Assembly: GCF_009937765.1 (NCBI RefSeq)
Contig: NZ_CP047089.1
Location: 866,272-930,271 of the forward strand
Reading direction: 5' to 3'
DNA: 64,000 nucleotides
Source of the DNA: Bacillus pumilus
Lineage (GTDB): Bacteria > Bacillota > Bacilli > Bacillales > Bacillaceae
Part shown: positions 20,993 to 29,133 of the stretch, one piece after another
How the letters are laid out: each line of letters opens with the position of its first letter
Numbering within the stretch: position 1 is the stretch's first letter
Program-made: the position numbers and the translations under genes
Notes under the pieces: model-generated
Database searches by the model: none
The model's input: only the letters and a program-made list of their open reading frames with translations
Told to the model about the DNA's origin: nothing

Positions 20993-21717
20993 TGAACATC
21001 ATTGAATTTGAAGATAAAGAACAATTAGGCAAAGAAGCAGCAGCCCTGATCGCGCGTACAATCGCTTCTAAACCAGATGCCGTACTCGGCCTGGCAACGG
21101 GGGGTACACCTCTTGATACATATCAAGAGTTAATTCACCTTTATCAATCACAACAATTGTCATTCAAACAAACAAAAACAGTCAATTTAGACGAATATGC
21201 AGGACTCGATCCAGATCATGAAAATAGTTATATGACCTATATGAAACGTCATTTATTTGATCATATTGATCTTCCACAGGATCAGTATTTCCTTCCAAAT
21301 GGCGCTTCACCTGATTTAGAAAAGGAATGCTTAAGATATGATCAGCTCATTCAAGATATAGGCGGCATCGACCTGCAGCTTCTTGGAATCGGTCAAAATG
21401 GACATATTGGTTTTAACGAGCCCGGTACCCCATTTAACTCAATGACTCATGTCGTGCAACTAGATGAAAATACGCGGCAGGCCAATGCACGATACTTTTC
21501 TTCTATTGATGAGGTCCCTACACATGCCATCACCATGGGCATTGCGAGCATTCTTTCAAGTAAAAAGATACTCCTACTTGCATCAGGAAAATCAAAAGCA
21601 AAAGTGATACAATACTTAGAACAGACGGAGATACATCCAGACTTCCCAGCATCTGCTCTGAAACTTCATGAAGATGTGACGATTTTGATTGATCGAGAAG
21701 CTGGTTCTCTACGCTAA
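20992..21717 (+). CDS. nagB: Glucosamine-6-phosphate deaminase NagB
   Basis: A 241-residue enzyme turning GlcN-6-P into fructose-6-P and ammonia. It has the GLATGGTPLDTY phosphate loop, NLDEYAGL with the catalytic Asp and the GIGQNGHIGFNEPG motif. The allosteric C-terminal tail found in the E. coli enzyme is missing, as in other Bacillus NagB. Translationally coupled to nagA. Confidence 0.97.
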   Translation: MNIIEFEDKEQLGKEAAALIARTIASKPDAVLGLATGGTPLDTYQELIHLYQSQQLSFKQTKTVNLDEYAGLDPDHENSYMTYMKRHLFDHIDLPQDQYFLPNGASPDLEKECLRYDQLIQDIGGIDLQLLGIGQNGHIGFNEPGTPFNSMTHVVQLDENTRQANARYFSSIDEVPTHAITMGIASILSSKKILLLASGKSKAKVIQYLEQTEIHPDFPASALKLHEDVTILIDREAGSLR

Positions 21718-21741
21718 AGTTAAACACGAGAGGATTTTCAC

Positions 21742-22467
21742 ATGTTTATTGATAAGCAGTCACCTATTCCGATGTACCATCAGATTATGGAGAACTTGAA
21801 AAAACAGATTAAGGATGGAACATTAGCACCTGATACACTCATTCCTTCTGAAAGAGAATATGCCGAACGCTTTGGTATAAGTCGAATGACTGTCAGACAA
21901 GCCTTATCGAACCTCGTGAACGAAGGATATTTGTATCGACAAAAAGGAAAAGGCACCTTTGTGAGCCAGAAAAAATTTGAACAGCCGCTTCAAGGCTTAA
22001 CAAGCTTTACAGAGGATATGCGTCAGCGTGGTCTCACCGCTTCAAGCAAGCTGATTGATTTTAAAAAAACCGTTTGTCCAGAGCACTTGCTACCTGTCTT
22101 ACAACTCTCAAATGGCGATGCTATATTTGAACTCAAACGGATACGTCTCGCGAATGATGAACCAATGGCAATTGAAACGAGCTATATCCCTGAAGCATTT
22201 GCAGGAGATTTAACAAGGGAACATTTAACTGGCTCTATATATGAATATATAGAGGCTCAAACAGGCCTTACAATTGCTCATGCAAAACAAGAGCTTGAAG
22301 CGAATGTTGCTTCAAAAGAAGAAGCACACGTGCTATCTATTTCAACAGGTGATCCCGTGCTCTCAATCGCAAGAACGACTTATTTTCAGAATGATGTTCC
22401 ATTTGAATATGTCCTTTCCGTTTATAGAGGGGATCGTTACAAGCTCATTCATACAATGGAAAGATAA
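21742..22467 (+). CDS. nagR: GntR/HutC-family repressor NagR (YvoA)
   Basis: A 241-residue regulator with an N-terminal winged helix (SEREYAERFGISRMTVRQALSNLVNEG) and a C-terminal UTRA effector domain (from about residue 85). In B. subtilis NagR represses nagAB and nagP and is released by glucosamine-6-P or GlcNAc-6-P. Third gene of nagA-nagB-nagR, 24 bases after nagB. The palindrome at 19737-19752 is the expected local target. Confidence 0.94.
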   Translation: MFIDKQSPIPMYHQIMENLKKQIKDGTLAPDTLIPSEREYAERFGISRMTVRQALSNLVNEGYLYRQKGKGTFVSQKKFEQPLQGLTSFTEDMRQRGLTASSKLIDFKKTVCPEHLLPVLQLSNGDAIFELKRIRLANDEPMAIETSYIPEAFAGDLTREHLTGSIYEYIEAQTGLTIAHAKQELEANVASKEEAHVLSISTGDPVLSIARTTYFQNDVPFEYVLSVYRGDRYKLIHTMER

Positions 22468-22499
22468 ACAGTGCCCTTATAAAAGGAGCACTGTTTTTA
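22468..22499 (+). terminator. Terminator after nagABR
   Basis: Arms ACAGTGC and GCACTGT extended by CCTT/AAGG, followed by TTTTTATTT. The converging yvnB gene ends at 22497, so it may act weakly for that gene too. Confidence 0.85.
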
Positions 22500-25400
22500 T
22501 TTCCTAAGAAATGTTGCTTCACGATCATCTTTTGTATGAATTTTCCATATTGGTGAAATTGCTTTTCCTTGAAAACGATCCTTTGCTACGGTGTACCAAT
22601 AATAATCTTCGTTTGGCTTTAAACCTTTCCACTCAAAGCTTGCTTTTTTACCGCTTTTTATGCCGCGTGCCTCTCCTATCAAAACATTTGTGTACACATT
22701 GAGTTCAAAATAGTTGGTTTTGACAGATTTCATTTTTGGTGTCAAATCCACATCGATTGAAAATTCATCTTGATCTCCATACGTTTTAGGATCGTAGAAA
22801 TGCTCTTGATTCATGTAAGGTGAGTATGTCGTAAAATGAAGCTGATTTTTTTCTTGATCAGCTGTTATCAATCGCATAAACCCTTGTCCACCTTCAGGTC
22901 CTGACTGATAATCAGCGAGTATTTGATATACTTTCCTATCTACTTTGCCATCCTTGTCATCATCAAGCTCATCTACTTTTCTGCTAGCTCCGTGATAGTG
23001 TCCGCTAAATACCGCCACTATATTGGGATGGCGTTTCACTACCTGATGGAAGATGAGGTCGCCAATTGGACTGCGGTTACCACTGACCAACAAATACTCA
23101 TGAAAGTTTAAAATGACGATACGGTCTGGATGCTCAGAAATCACACGGTTCAACCAATCAATTTCATCTTGCTTAATCCCCCAGCCCATGTATACCATCA
23201 TATAATCATTGCCACCAGCAGAAATGAGATCATAATGGCCGCGATTGTTTTGATAGGATTCACCATAGTACGGTTTATTTGCAAAGCGTTTCTCACCGAA
23301 ATATTTGCCGTATTCCGCATAAAAACCGTCCTTGTGTCGAACATCATGATTTCCTGCTAAAACTCCATAAGGAATTTGATGCTCATCTAACACGCGCATA
23401 AACGTATCAGCACGATGCCATTGTTTATCTTTTGAATCATCCACAATGTCACCTGTGTGGAACACATATTGAATGTTTAACTTTTCTCTTTGGTCTCTGA
23501 TCCACTCGACCATTTGTTTAAAGATATGAGGATAGCTCTTTGCATAATATTGTGTGTCAGACATCCAAACCATTTTATATGGCTTTTGCGCTTTACTGAT
23601 TTCATCCTGTACAAGCAAATCAAACGTATGATTTTTCATATACTGCCTGACTGACAGCAGTCCTTTTAGGTAAAATTCCTTTTGATCCTTAGCAAAATGA
23701 TGAGTGATTTTATCCCACTTTTCTTGTTGATGATTCCATGCATACATGGTCACCTTCCTACCTGACAATGAACTCCCTTTCCACATCGCCTCGACGACAT
23801 CCTTTTCACGTACTGCTTGATCAACCTTGATTTGAAAACGATGATAGGGAAAACGATGTAAATCCTTTGTTTCAACTGACTTACCATCAGCAAAGGCAAT
23901 GCGATTCCTTTCTTGAGTAGAAAAGATCATTTCTCCTTTTTCGTTAAAGTTCTTTGGGGGTTCTGTCTCCGCTGCATATTTCAAAATCTTCATTGATGGA
24001 TGCAGCGATGTATATTGATAGGCACGGTAAAAGGAATAATCCAGTTTATCATTCGTTGGGTCCTTGGTAAGCACAGTTTGCTTAGACGATTTCATTTTCG
24101 TCTTATCTGCTACACGTTCTGGTGGCTCAGGGTGTTCATGTACGGTCTTAAATTCTTTTTTCAACGTTGACATGTTTCCTGCGGCATCTTTTGCTTTAAT
24201 TGTCAGCGTGTGCTCCCCCGGGTTTAATTCGCTAGAAGACGTCTGGTATGGCAGCGAAATTGGTTTGCCATCTACATATGCCTTCATCTCCTCTATGTCA
24301 CTCCAACGATCTGTGACCTTTGCTTTTAACGTAAATGCTCCTTTATACGGATCCTTTGTTTGGACGTTGGTCTTAATTTTTGGTCCTGTATTATCGACCA
24401 TCACATGTACAGATACATGCTCGTCTGAGGTTTTTGCCTCAATCAGGTGTGGCCCTTCTTTCAACCTTCTTGTATCCCACTTCATATACGTTGAAACATA
24501 AGCTTTTTTTGGTATTTCAAATTGAAATGTTCTGACCTTTTTAGCGTTACTGTTGTCTCCCATTCTCCATTCTTTTTGCGGCATTGCATTGATTGGAGGA
24601 ATTTGAGTTCCATTCGATAGAATCATTCGGACATTTTTTAGTTCAAAATCATCGTGATTCTCTCCAGGCAGCCGATCAACTGGAGAGGATTTTGTTCCTG
24701 CATGGAAAGAAATCGTTTGGAGACCTGCTTTTTTCATCTCTGCTTCTGGTATTGGCATTGTATAGGTACGATACACTTTAGTCGAATCATCAAAAATAGA
24801 TAGTAAACGCTTACCTATAAACACACCATTTTTAAAATATAAATTTGTCCCTTTGACATCAAATGCAATATATGGATCTGCTTCAAGGGCAGAAAACACT
24901 TGCTGTTTCCGCTTTCCATCTATTAATAGTTCAATACTTTTTTTCTGATCAGACGTTGCCTTTAATGGAAATAATCCTGAAACCGTATCCCCTTCTTCTA
25001 CATTGAATCGAAGGCCGTGTGATTTGCTAACTTGCTCCACATCAATCATTTTTTTCATCGTCATTGCTGTATTTTCACCGTCTGACGCTTCAAGCTGATA
25101 TTCCAATTGTTCTTTTCCAATCAACTCAGGTGAGTAAAAAATATGATGAAATAATCGGTCGTTATGATCTTTTTGAAGCAGTATTTCCTTAAAATCATCT
25201 TTCCGATTTGTTCGATAGCGAAGCTTGACGGTTTTGACGACCTGATCATCCTGTACATCTGCTTTAATCTCTATGCTTTCAGTTGGTTTCACTGGTTTCC
25301 TCACTGTCATATCTTCAATCACAGGTTTGTGGATATCTTGAGACATTTCTTTTTTCTCAGATGGAATTTGTGCTTTTAGCACTTTTCCAGGCGTAGGCTC

Positions 25401-26354
25401 TTCTTCAATTTTCGAGATCAGTTTCATTTGCGACGTACCGTCCATTGGATATTTGAACAGCAAAGATTTATGCTCACTAAACCATGAAGGCTTCAAGCGA
25501 AATGCTGCTGAAGAAATCTCCTCCCCTATATTCGTTGTAATGGAAACAAGACGAGATTTAGAGTTGGACAGCCCTTTGCTTTCGATGACAGAGACATGCT
25601 CTCCCTCTTTTAATTGACTTTTGTACATGGCATTGAAGTCCGCTACAGTTAAATGCTCCTGCCCTTTTTTCCTCAGCCAGAAAACATACGGTTTTCCAGG
25701 TGAAAGAGTCACTGGTTTAGTGTGAAAGGAATACACATCATCCATTTCAGTTCCTTGTGCAGGGTTGCGGTAGCGAAGCTGATAATGTTTAAGAGAGATA
25801 GGCTCATGTGTGGTGTTATATACCTCAATAAATTCAAATGCATCTTTGCCTTTGCGATTTTTTGAATTGACAACAATTTCTGTGATGACTAAGTCGGGAA
25901 TGCGCGAAAGATCCTCTTCAAATCCATTTAAGTGGACAGATTGTTCTGCCGTTTTGATCACGGACTTTTGCGTGAGAAACTCTGTATAGTAACGAACGGT
26001 TGGATTCCATAATTGATCTGGTGGAATTTTCGCTGTAAATTCTGGCTTCATACCTGGCAACCGTTCCATTGGGATCAAACGGTACCCTAGCTCATCACTT
26101 TGTTTATAATACAAGTTCGCGGACAAAATTTGTTCCTGATCCGTAATAGACGCACGAAACTGGAGATCACGGCTTTTTTCCCCTAAAACTGGTCGGACAT
26201 CCACATGAAAGGGATCAAAGATAAAAGGAGAAAAAGGCTTGTCCGGTATATTGACTTGTGTTTGAATAAAAGGCCCTGCTGAAGCAGGCTGATTGAAACA
26301 AAAAAGAATGATAAAAAAACATAAAAGCATGATTTGTCTGCTCACGTTCACCAT
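22497..26354 (-). CDS. yvnB: Large secreted calcineurin-like phosphoesterase YvnB
   Basis: A 1285-residue exported protein with a signal peptide (residues 1-26, ending ASA). A lamin-tail-like domain (LVITEIVVNS...DAFEFIEVYN) covers about 135-260, and Ig-like beta segments fill the middle, including KDAAGNMS. The phosphoesterase domain lies at about 920-1200 with motifs MSDTQYY, HTGDIVDD, AGNHD, NFHEYL and GHYHG. The first metal motif is D-x-Q rather than the common D-x-H. There is no LPxTG anchor, so it is probably released or wall-associated by other means. The substrate is unknown. It is the largest gene in the window. Confidence 0.88.
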   Translation of the reverse strand: MVNVSRQIMLLCFFIILFCFNQPASAGPFIQTQVNIPDKPFSPFIFDPFHVDVRPVLGEKSRDLQFRASITDQEQILSANLYYKQSDELGYRLIPMERLPGMKPEFTAKIPPDQLWNPTVRYYTEFLTQKSVIKTAEQSVHLNGFEEDLSRIPDLVITEIVVNSKNRKGKDAFEFIEVYNTTHEPISLKHYQLRYRNPAQGTEMDDVYSFHTKPVTLSPGKPYVFWLRKKGQEHLTVADFNAMYKSQLKEGEHVSVIESKGLSNSKSRLVSITTNIGEEISSAAFRLKPSWFSEHKSLLFKYPMDGTSQMKLISKIEEEPTPGKVLKAQIPSEKKEMSQDIHKPVIEDMTVRKPVKPTESIEIKADVQDDQVVKTVKLRYRTNRKDDFKEILLQKDHNDRLFHHIFYSPELIGKEQLEYQLEASDGENTAMTMKKMIDVEQVSKSHGLRFNVEEGDTVSGLFPLKATSDQKKSIELLIDGKRKQQVFSALEADPYIAFDVKGTNLYFKNGVFIGKRLLSIFDDSTKVYRTYTMPIPEAEMKKAGLQTISFHAGTKSSPVDRLPGENHDDFELKNVRMILSNGTQIPPINAMPQKEWRMGDNSNAKKVRTFQFEIPKKAYVSTYMKWDTRRLKEGPHLIEAKTSDEHVSVHVMVDNTGPKIKTNVQTKDPYKGAFTLKAKVTDRWSDIEEMKAYVDGKPISLPYQTSSSELNPGEHTLTIKAKDAAGNMSTLKKEFKTVHEHPEPPERVADKTKMKSSKQTVLTKDPTNDKLDYSFYRAYQYTSLHPSMKILKYAAETEPPKNFNEKGEMIFSTQERNRIAFADGKSVETKDLHRFPYHRFQIKVDQAVREKDVVEAMWKGSSLSGRKVTMYAWNHQQEKWDKITHHFAKDQKEFYLKGLLSVRQYMKNHTFDLLVQDEISKAQKPYKMVWMSDTQYYAKSYPHIFKQMVEWIRDQREKLNIQYVFHTGDIVDDSKDKQWHRADTFMRVLDEHQIPYGVLAGNHDVRHKDGFYAEYGKYFGEKRFANKPYYGESYQNNRGHYDLISAGGNDYMMVYMGWGIKQDEIDWLNRVISEHPDRIVILNFHEYLLVSGNRSPIGDLIFHQVVKRHPNIVAVFSGHYHGASRKVDELDDDKDGKVDRKVYQILADYQSGPEGGQGFMRLITADQEKNQLHFTTYSPYMNQEHFYDPKTYGDQDEFSIDVDLTPKMKSVKTNYFELNVYTNVLIGEARGIKSGKKASFEWKGLKPNEDYYWYTVAKDRFQGKAISPIWKIHTKDDREATFLRK

Positions 26355-26438
26355 CGTGCACCGCCTCCCTTCGGATATTGTGTCTCCTGAAGGAAGTTTT
26401 TATGTCAGATGAAACGGAGAAACAATACAAAAAGGGTC

Positions 26439-26469
26439 AAAAAAACCGTTAGCTTTTTTTCGCTAACGG
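26439..26469 (-). terminator. Terminator of the yvlABCD operon
   Basis: CCGTTAGC and GCTAACGG arms followed on the minus strand by seven T residues; the stem overlaps the yvlD stop codon. Confidence 0.9.
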
Positions 26470-26835
26470 CTCCACAATTCCTTTTTGTATCAACAGATGG
26501 AAAATGGATAAGATGACAGCCATCCAAATGGCCGTTCCAAACCCATCAATGTTAAAACTATCGCCCATAAAGCTTGATGTCATCATGAGTGTGATGGCAT
26601 TAATCACAAACAAGAACAATCCTAGTGTGAGGACGGTTACTGGAAGCGTTAAAATGATCAAAAACGGCTTCACTAAAATATTGAGCAAAGATAAAATAAT
26701 ACTTGCCACAATGGCTGCGCCAAACCCTTCAATATAAACGCTGCCAAGCCCTGGCAGAATGCCCGAATCAAAATATCCAGCAATAACGATTAAAAGTAAT
26801 GCATTGACTAAAATACTGACGATCCATCTAAACAT
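26449..26835 (-). CDS. yvlD: Phage-holin-family-IV-like membrane protein YvlD
   Basis: A 128-residue protein with four hydrophobic segments and the LNILVKPFLIILTLPVTVLTLGLFLFVINA core typical of the YvlD/mycobacterial holin-like family. It is not near phage genes. Last gene of the four-gene yvlABCD unit, directly abutting yvlC. In B. subtilis the operon belongs to the sigma-W envelope-stress regulon. Confidence 0.88.
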   Translation of the reverse strand: MFRWIVSILVNALLLIVIAGYFDSGILPGLGSVYIEGFGAAIVASIILSLLNILVKPFLIILTLPVTVLTLGLFLFVINAITLMMTSSFMGDSFNIDGFGTAIWMAVILSIFHLLIQKGIVEPLAKKS

Positions 26836-27030
26836 TTAGTTAGTGCCTTCTTCCGGAACAACAAAATACCAGATGAAGTAGACCAAGAAAATTGGCATAA
26901 ATGCTGTCATAAATCCGACGATAACCGTTAAAATGCGAAGCAAAGATGCATCGACACTTAAGTATTCGGCAAGTCCACCAACAACACCCGCTATTTTTTT
27001 ATCTGTTGCTGAACGATAAAGCTTCTTCAT
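26836..27030 (-). CDS. yvlC: PspC-domain protein YvlC
   Basis: A 64-residue PspC-family protein: [23 protein letters not shown] followed by one strongly hydrophobic segment (residues 33-56). PspC proteins work in membrane-stress responses. It lies between yvlB and yvlD with gaps of six and zero bases. Confidence 0.92.
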   Translation of the reverse strand: MKKLYRSATDKKIAGVVGGLAEYLSVDASLLRILTVIVGFMTAFMPIFLVYFIWYFVVPEEGTN

Positions 27031-27036
27031 GTAGAA

Positions 27037-28128
27037 TCACTCCTTGTCTGATTGGTGCTTTACTTGTATTGAACCTGTTTTTGTTTCTGCAAAAATGGAT
27101 ATACTGTTCACTGCCTGTTGATTGGCTTTGATCATTTTTTCTTTTTGTAATGTCTCATTTTTCTCTTTAATCATCTCTGCATCAAGCAAATCGTGAGAAA
27201 TAGACCCAAGATTGCTTTTCAGCTCAGCGGTCACTGCACACGCACGCGGGATCTGGACGTCCACACTGCCTGTTGTCGTTTTCGCATAAATGGAACGGCA
27301 CTTCTCATCCGACAGCTGAACAGCAATGTTTCCGTTAAAGCTTTGGGCATCAATTGACTCACTTTTCCCGCGCAGGTCAATCAGCCCATTAATGGTTTCT
27401 ACTTCAATCATACCACACTCGTGATCCGCCAGTTTAATTTGTCCGTTTGCTGTTTCAATTCCAACCTTTTCCGCCTGTAATGAGGCAAAAGAGACGACAC
27501 CATTGGTGGTTTTCGCAGCAAGTTCTTTTGTCTTTAGCTTTTCCCCGCGAATCGGACCATTAAACAGTTTCACCTTGATTTTATCGTATTGGATACGCGG
27601 TACATATAAAGTGACATTGACTTTCATCGTCTTCTTTTCGGTCCGGATAAAAAATTTATCCCCTTCAAGGCCGCAGTCCAATTGATTGAGAAATTGCTGT
27701 CTTGCCTGCTCTCCGTCTTCTGCACGGTAGATTTTTGCATGGCATTCTGCTCGAATATCGCTATCGTCCCAAGGCATCACATTGAGACTGCCGTTCGCCA
27801 ATTGAATATCTAAATGAGAGAGTGAGGCGTCTTTGAACTGGAAAATGTGCTCAACGTCGACCGACTGTCCAAAATTTAAATCAAGATCTACGTCTTTCAC
27901 CTTTTTCACCGCAGAGTCTAACCAACCAAACAGTTTTGCACCAAGATTTTCGGTACCATTTCCTTTGCTCTCAGTACCAGCTTTTTCTTCATGAAAGGTG
28001 TGATCAGCGGTTGACTTTTCTAATGAAACAGACGGACTTTCCTCTAGTTTTTCAAGTAGCGTAATCGCTTCTTTTGCCGATAATGTCCCGTCTTCTACTA
28101 ATTTTAAAATGCGTTCTTTTTCATTCAT
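27037..28128 (-). CDS. yvlB: DUF4097-domain protein YvlB
   Basis: A 363-residue cytoplasmic protein. The N-terminus (KERILKLVEDGTLSAKEAITLLEKLE) is a short helical domain common to this family, and residues 110-350 form a DUF4097 beta-helix-like region with repeated TTNGVVSF, TANGQIKL, TINGLIDL units. Function is unknown; in other Firmicutes such proteins sit in envelope-stress operons with PspC proteins, as here. It is 11 bases downstream of yvlA. Confidence 0.88.
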   Translation of the reverse strand: MNEKERILKLVEDGTLSAKEAITLLEKLEESPSVSLEKSTADHTFHEEKAGTESKGNGTENLGAKLFGWLDSAVKKVKDVDLDLNFGQSVDVEHIFQFKDASLSHLDIQLANGSLNVMPWDDSDIRAECHAKIYRAEDGEQARQQFLNQLDCGLEGDKFFIRTEKKTMKVNVTLYVPRIQYDKIKVKLFNGPIRGEKLKTKELAAKTTNGVVSFASLQAEKVGIETANGQIKLADHECGMIEVETINGLIDLRGKSESIDAQSFNGNIAVQLSDEKCRSIYAKTTTGSVDVQIPRACAVTAELKSNLGSISHDLLDAEMIKEKNETLQKEKMIKANQQAVNSISIFAETKTGSIQVKHQSDKE

Positions 28129-28139
28129 ACAAAGCCCTC

Positions 28140-28475
28140 CTACGATTTGATGGATTGAAGTACTTTAATACCTTGAATGATATTCCAAATGACAGAGATC
28201 AAAAAGCCAATAGCGACTAAAAAGGACAAGATGAGCATCGTGATCACTGGCATGAGTGAGTCACTTGCCTGTGTTGACAATAAAAATGGGATAGACCCAA
28301 AAACGAGCAACACGCACGCTGCGACTGGCAAAACATGTGACCACAATGCCCGCAAGGCGTGCCGTTTCGGTTCCTTTTGGTCGACTACAAAATATGCCAC
28401 GATTGGTACAATAAATGGCATGAAAAATACACTAAAATAACAAATTGATGCAATGATCGACTGATCTCTATTCAT
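28140..28475 (-). CDS. yvlA: DUF4870-type membrane protein YvlA
   Basis: A 111-residue protein with three hydrophobic segments and the motif YFVVDQKEPKRHALRALWSHVLP between the first two. The ATG at 28475 has AAGGAGCG at good spacing; an ATG 18 bases upstream overlaps that site. First gene of yvlABCD. A sigma-W type promoter lies just upstream. Confidence 0.85.
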   Translation of the reverse strand: MNRDQSIIASICYFSVFFMPFIVPIVAYFVVDQKEPKRHALRALWSHVLPVAACVLLVFGSIPFLLSTQASDSLMPVITMLILSFLVAIGFLISVIWNIIQGIKVLQSIKS

Positions 28476-28516
28476 ATATATTCGCTCCTTCATGATGAAA
28501 ATTCCTTTCTAACTCA

Positions 28517-28543
28517 TACGTTTATTGCGTAGCAAAAGTTTCA
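28517..28543 (-). promoter_or_regulatory. Sigma-W promoter of yvlABCD
   Basis: On the minus strand TGAAAC (28543-28538) and CGTA (28520-28517) are separated by 17 bases, matching the ECF sigma-W consensus TGAAAC-N16/17-CGTA. The position, 42 bases before yvlA, fits the known B. subtilis regulon. Confidence 0.85.
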
Positions 28544-28672
28544 AAATCATTCGATTTACATATGACCTTAGACACAAATTACATCTTTTTGCACCTAAGT
28601 GTAGATTCTTCACGGATTACCCTTTAAAATATGTGTAAAAGATGGTGATTATCATTATAGGGGGTAATTATT

Positions 28673-28903
28673 TTGACAGATCATCATAATACTAACCAGA
28701 CGGCTCAAACGCTTTTAGACCTTATACAGAAACAAAAAAGCATGAACAGCGATATGATCAGGGAGCTTGAGACCATTCATCCGTCTCATCCTAAGTATGG
28801 TGATATCCGTTATTTAAAGGTACTGCTCGACAGCAGCAGCACGCATATTTTGAAGGATTTAACGCAACTCAGTCATTTAATGCCAAAGGAAGATGCGCAA
28901 TAA
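28673..28903 (+). CDS. Small hypothetical protein, YvkN-like by position
   Basis: A 76-residue soluble, charged and helical protein (NQTAQTLLDLIQKQKSMNSDMIRELETI) with no recognised domain. The start is TTG with AGGGGGTAA seven bases upstream, and codon use is like its neighbours. It occupies the place of yvkN in B. subtilis, between uvrA and yvlA, but I cannot confirm homology from sequence alone. Confidence 0.65.
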   Translation: MTDHHNTNQTAQTLLDLIQKQKSMNSDMIRELETIHPSHPKYGDIRYLKVLLDSSSTHILKDLTQLSHLMPKEDAQ

Positions 28904-28910
28904 AAGAAAA

Positions 28911-29131
28911 ACCCCTCTTAAAAGAGGGGTTTCAGCGTGTAGACAAACCCTCGCATTCTTTGTCAGGACTGCGTTCCGGTGCTCACGAATGTTTAATTCG
29001 CTCCACTCCGTTACTCGTCCTTCCTAGACTTCAAAGGTTTTCTATCACGCTGAAAAGAAGACAAAGGGCTAAAATAAAGATCATTTTAGCCCTTTGTCAA
29101 CAATCTGAACCCCCTCTTAAAAGAGGGGGTT
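28911..29131. repeat. Structured intergenic element of about 220 bp between yvkN-like gene and uvrA
   Basis: Two nearly identical hairpins with ACCCCTCTT-AA-AAGAGGGGT form border the element (28911-28930 and 29108-29131). Inside, 28931-28943 and 29041-29054 pair as TTCAGCGTG(A)TAGA with its complement and continue through AAACC/GGTTT. Within that stem AGGAC/GTCCT and CGAAT-GTTTA-ATTCG also pair. A third hairpin with 16-bp arms is at 29060-29098. This is far more structure than terminators need; it may be a dispersed repeat, a MITE-like element or an RNA. No second copy was seen in the window. Confidence 0.6.
29052..29098 (-). terminator. Terminator of uvrBA
   Basis: Sixteen-base arms (GACAAAGGGCTAAAAT and its complement) with a seven-base loop, followed on the minus strand by TTCTTTTC. 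It lies about 36 bases past the uvrA stop. Confidence 0.75.
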
Positions 29132-29133
29132 TT

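Noticed and set aside
24064-24501. Plus-strand frame of 145 codons inside yvnB
   Set aside because: Antisense shadow of a conserved secreted protein; no ribosome binding site or domain.
26449-26835. Phage holin suggesting a prophage remnant
   Set aside because: The gene is within the conserved yvlABCD stress operon and no other phage genes flank it.
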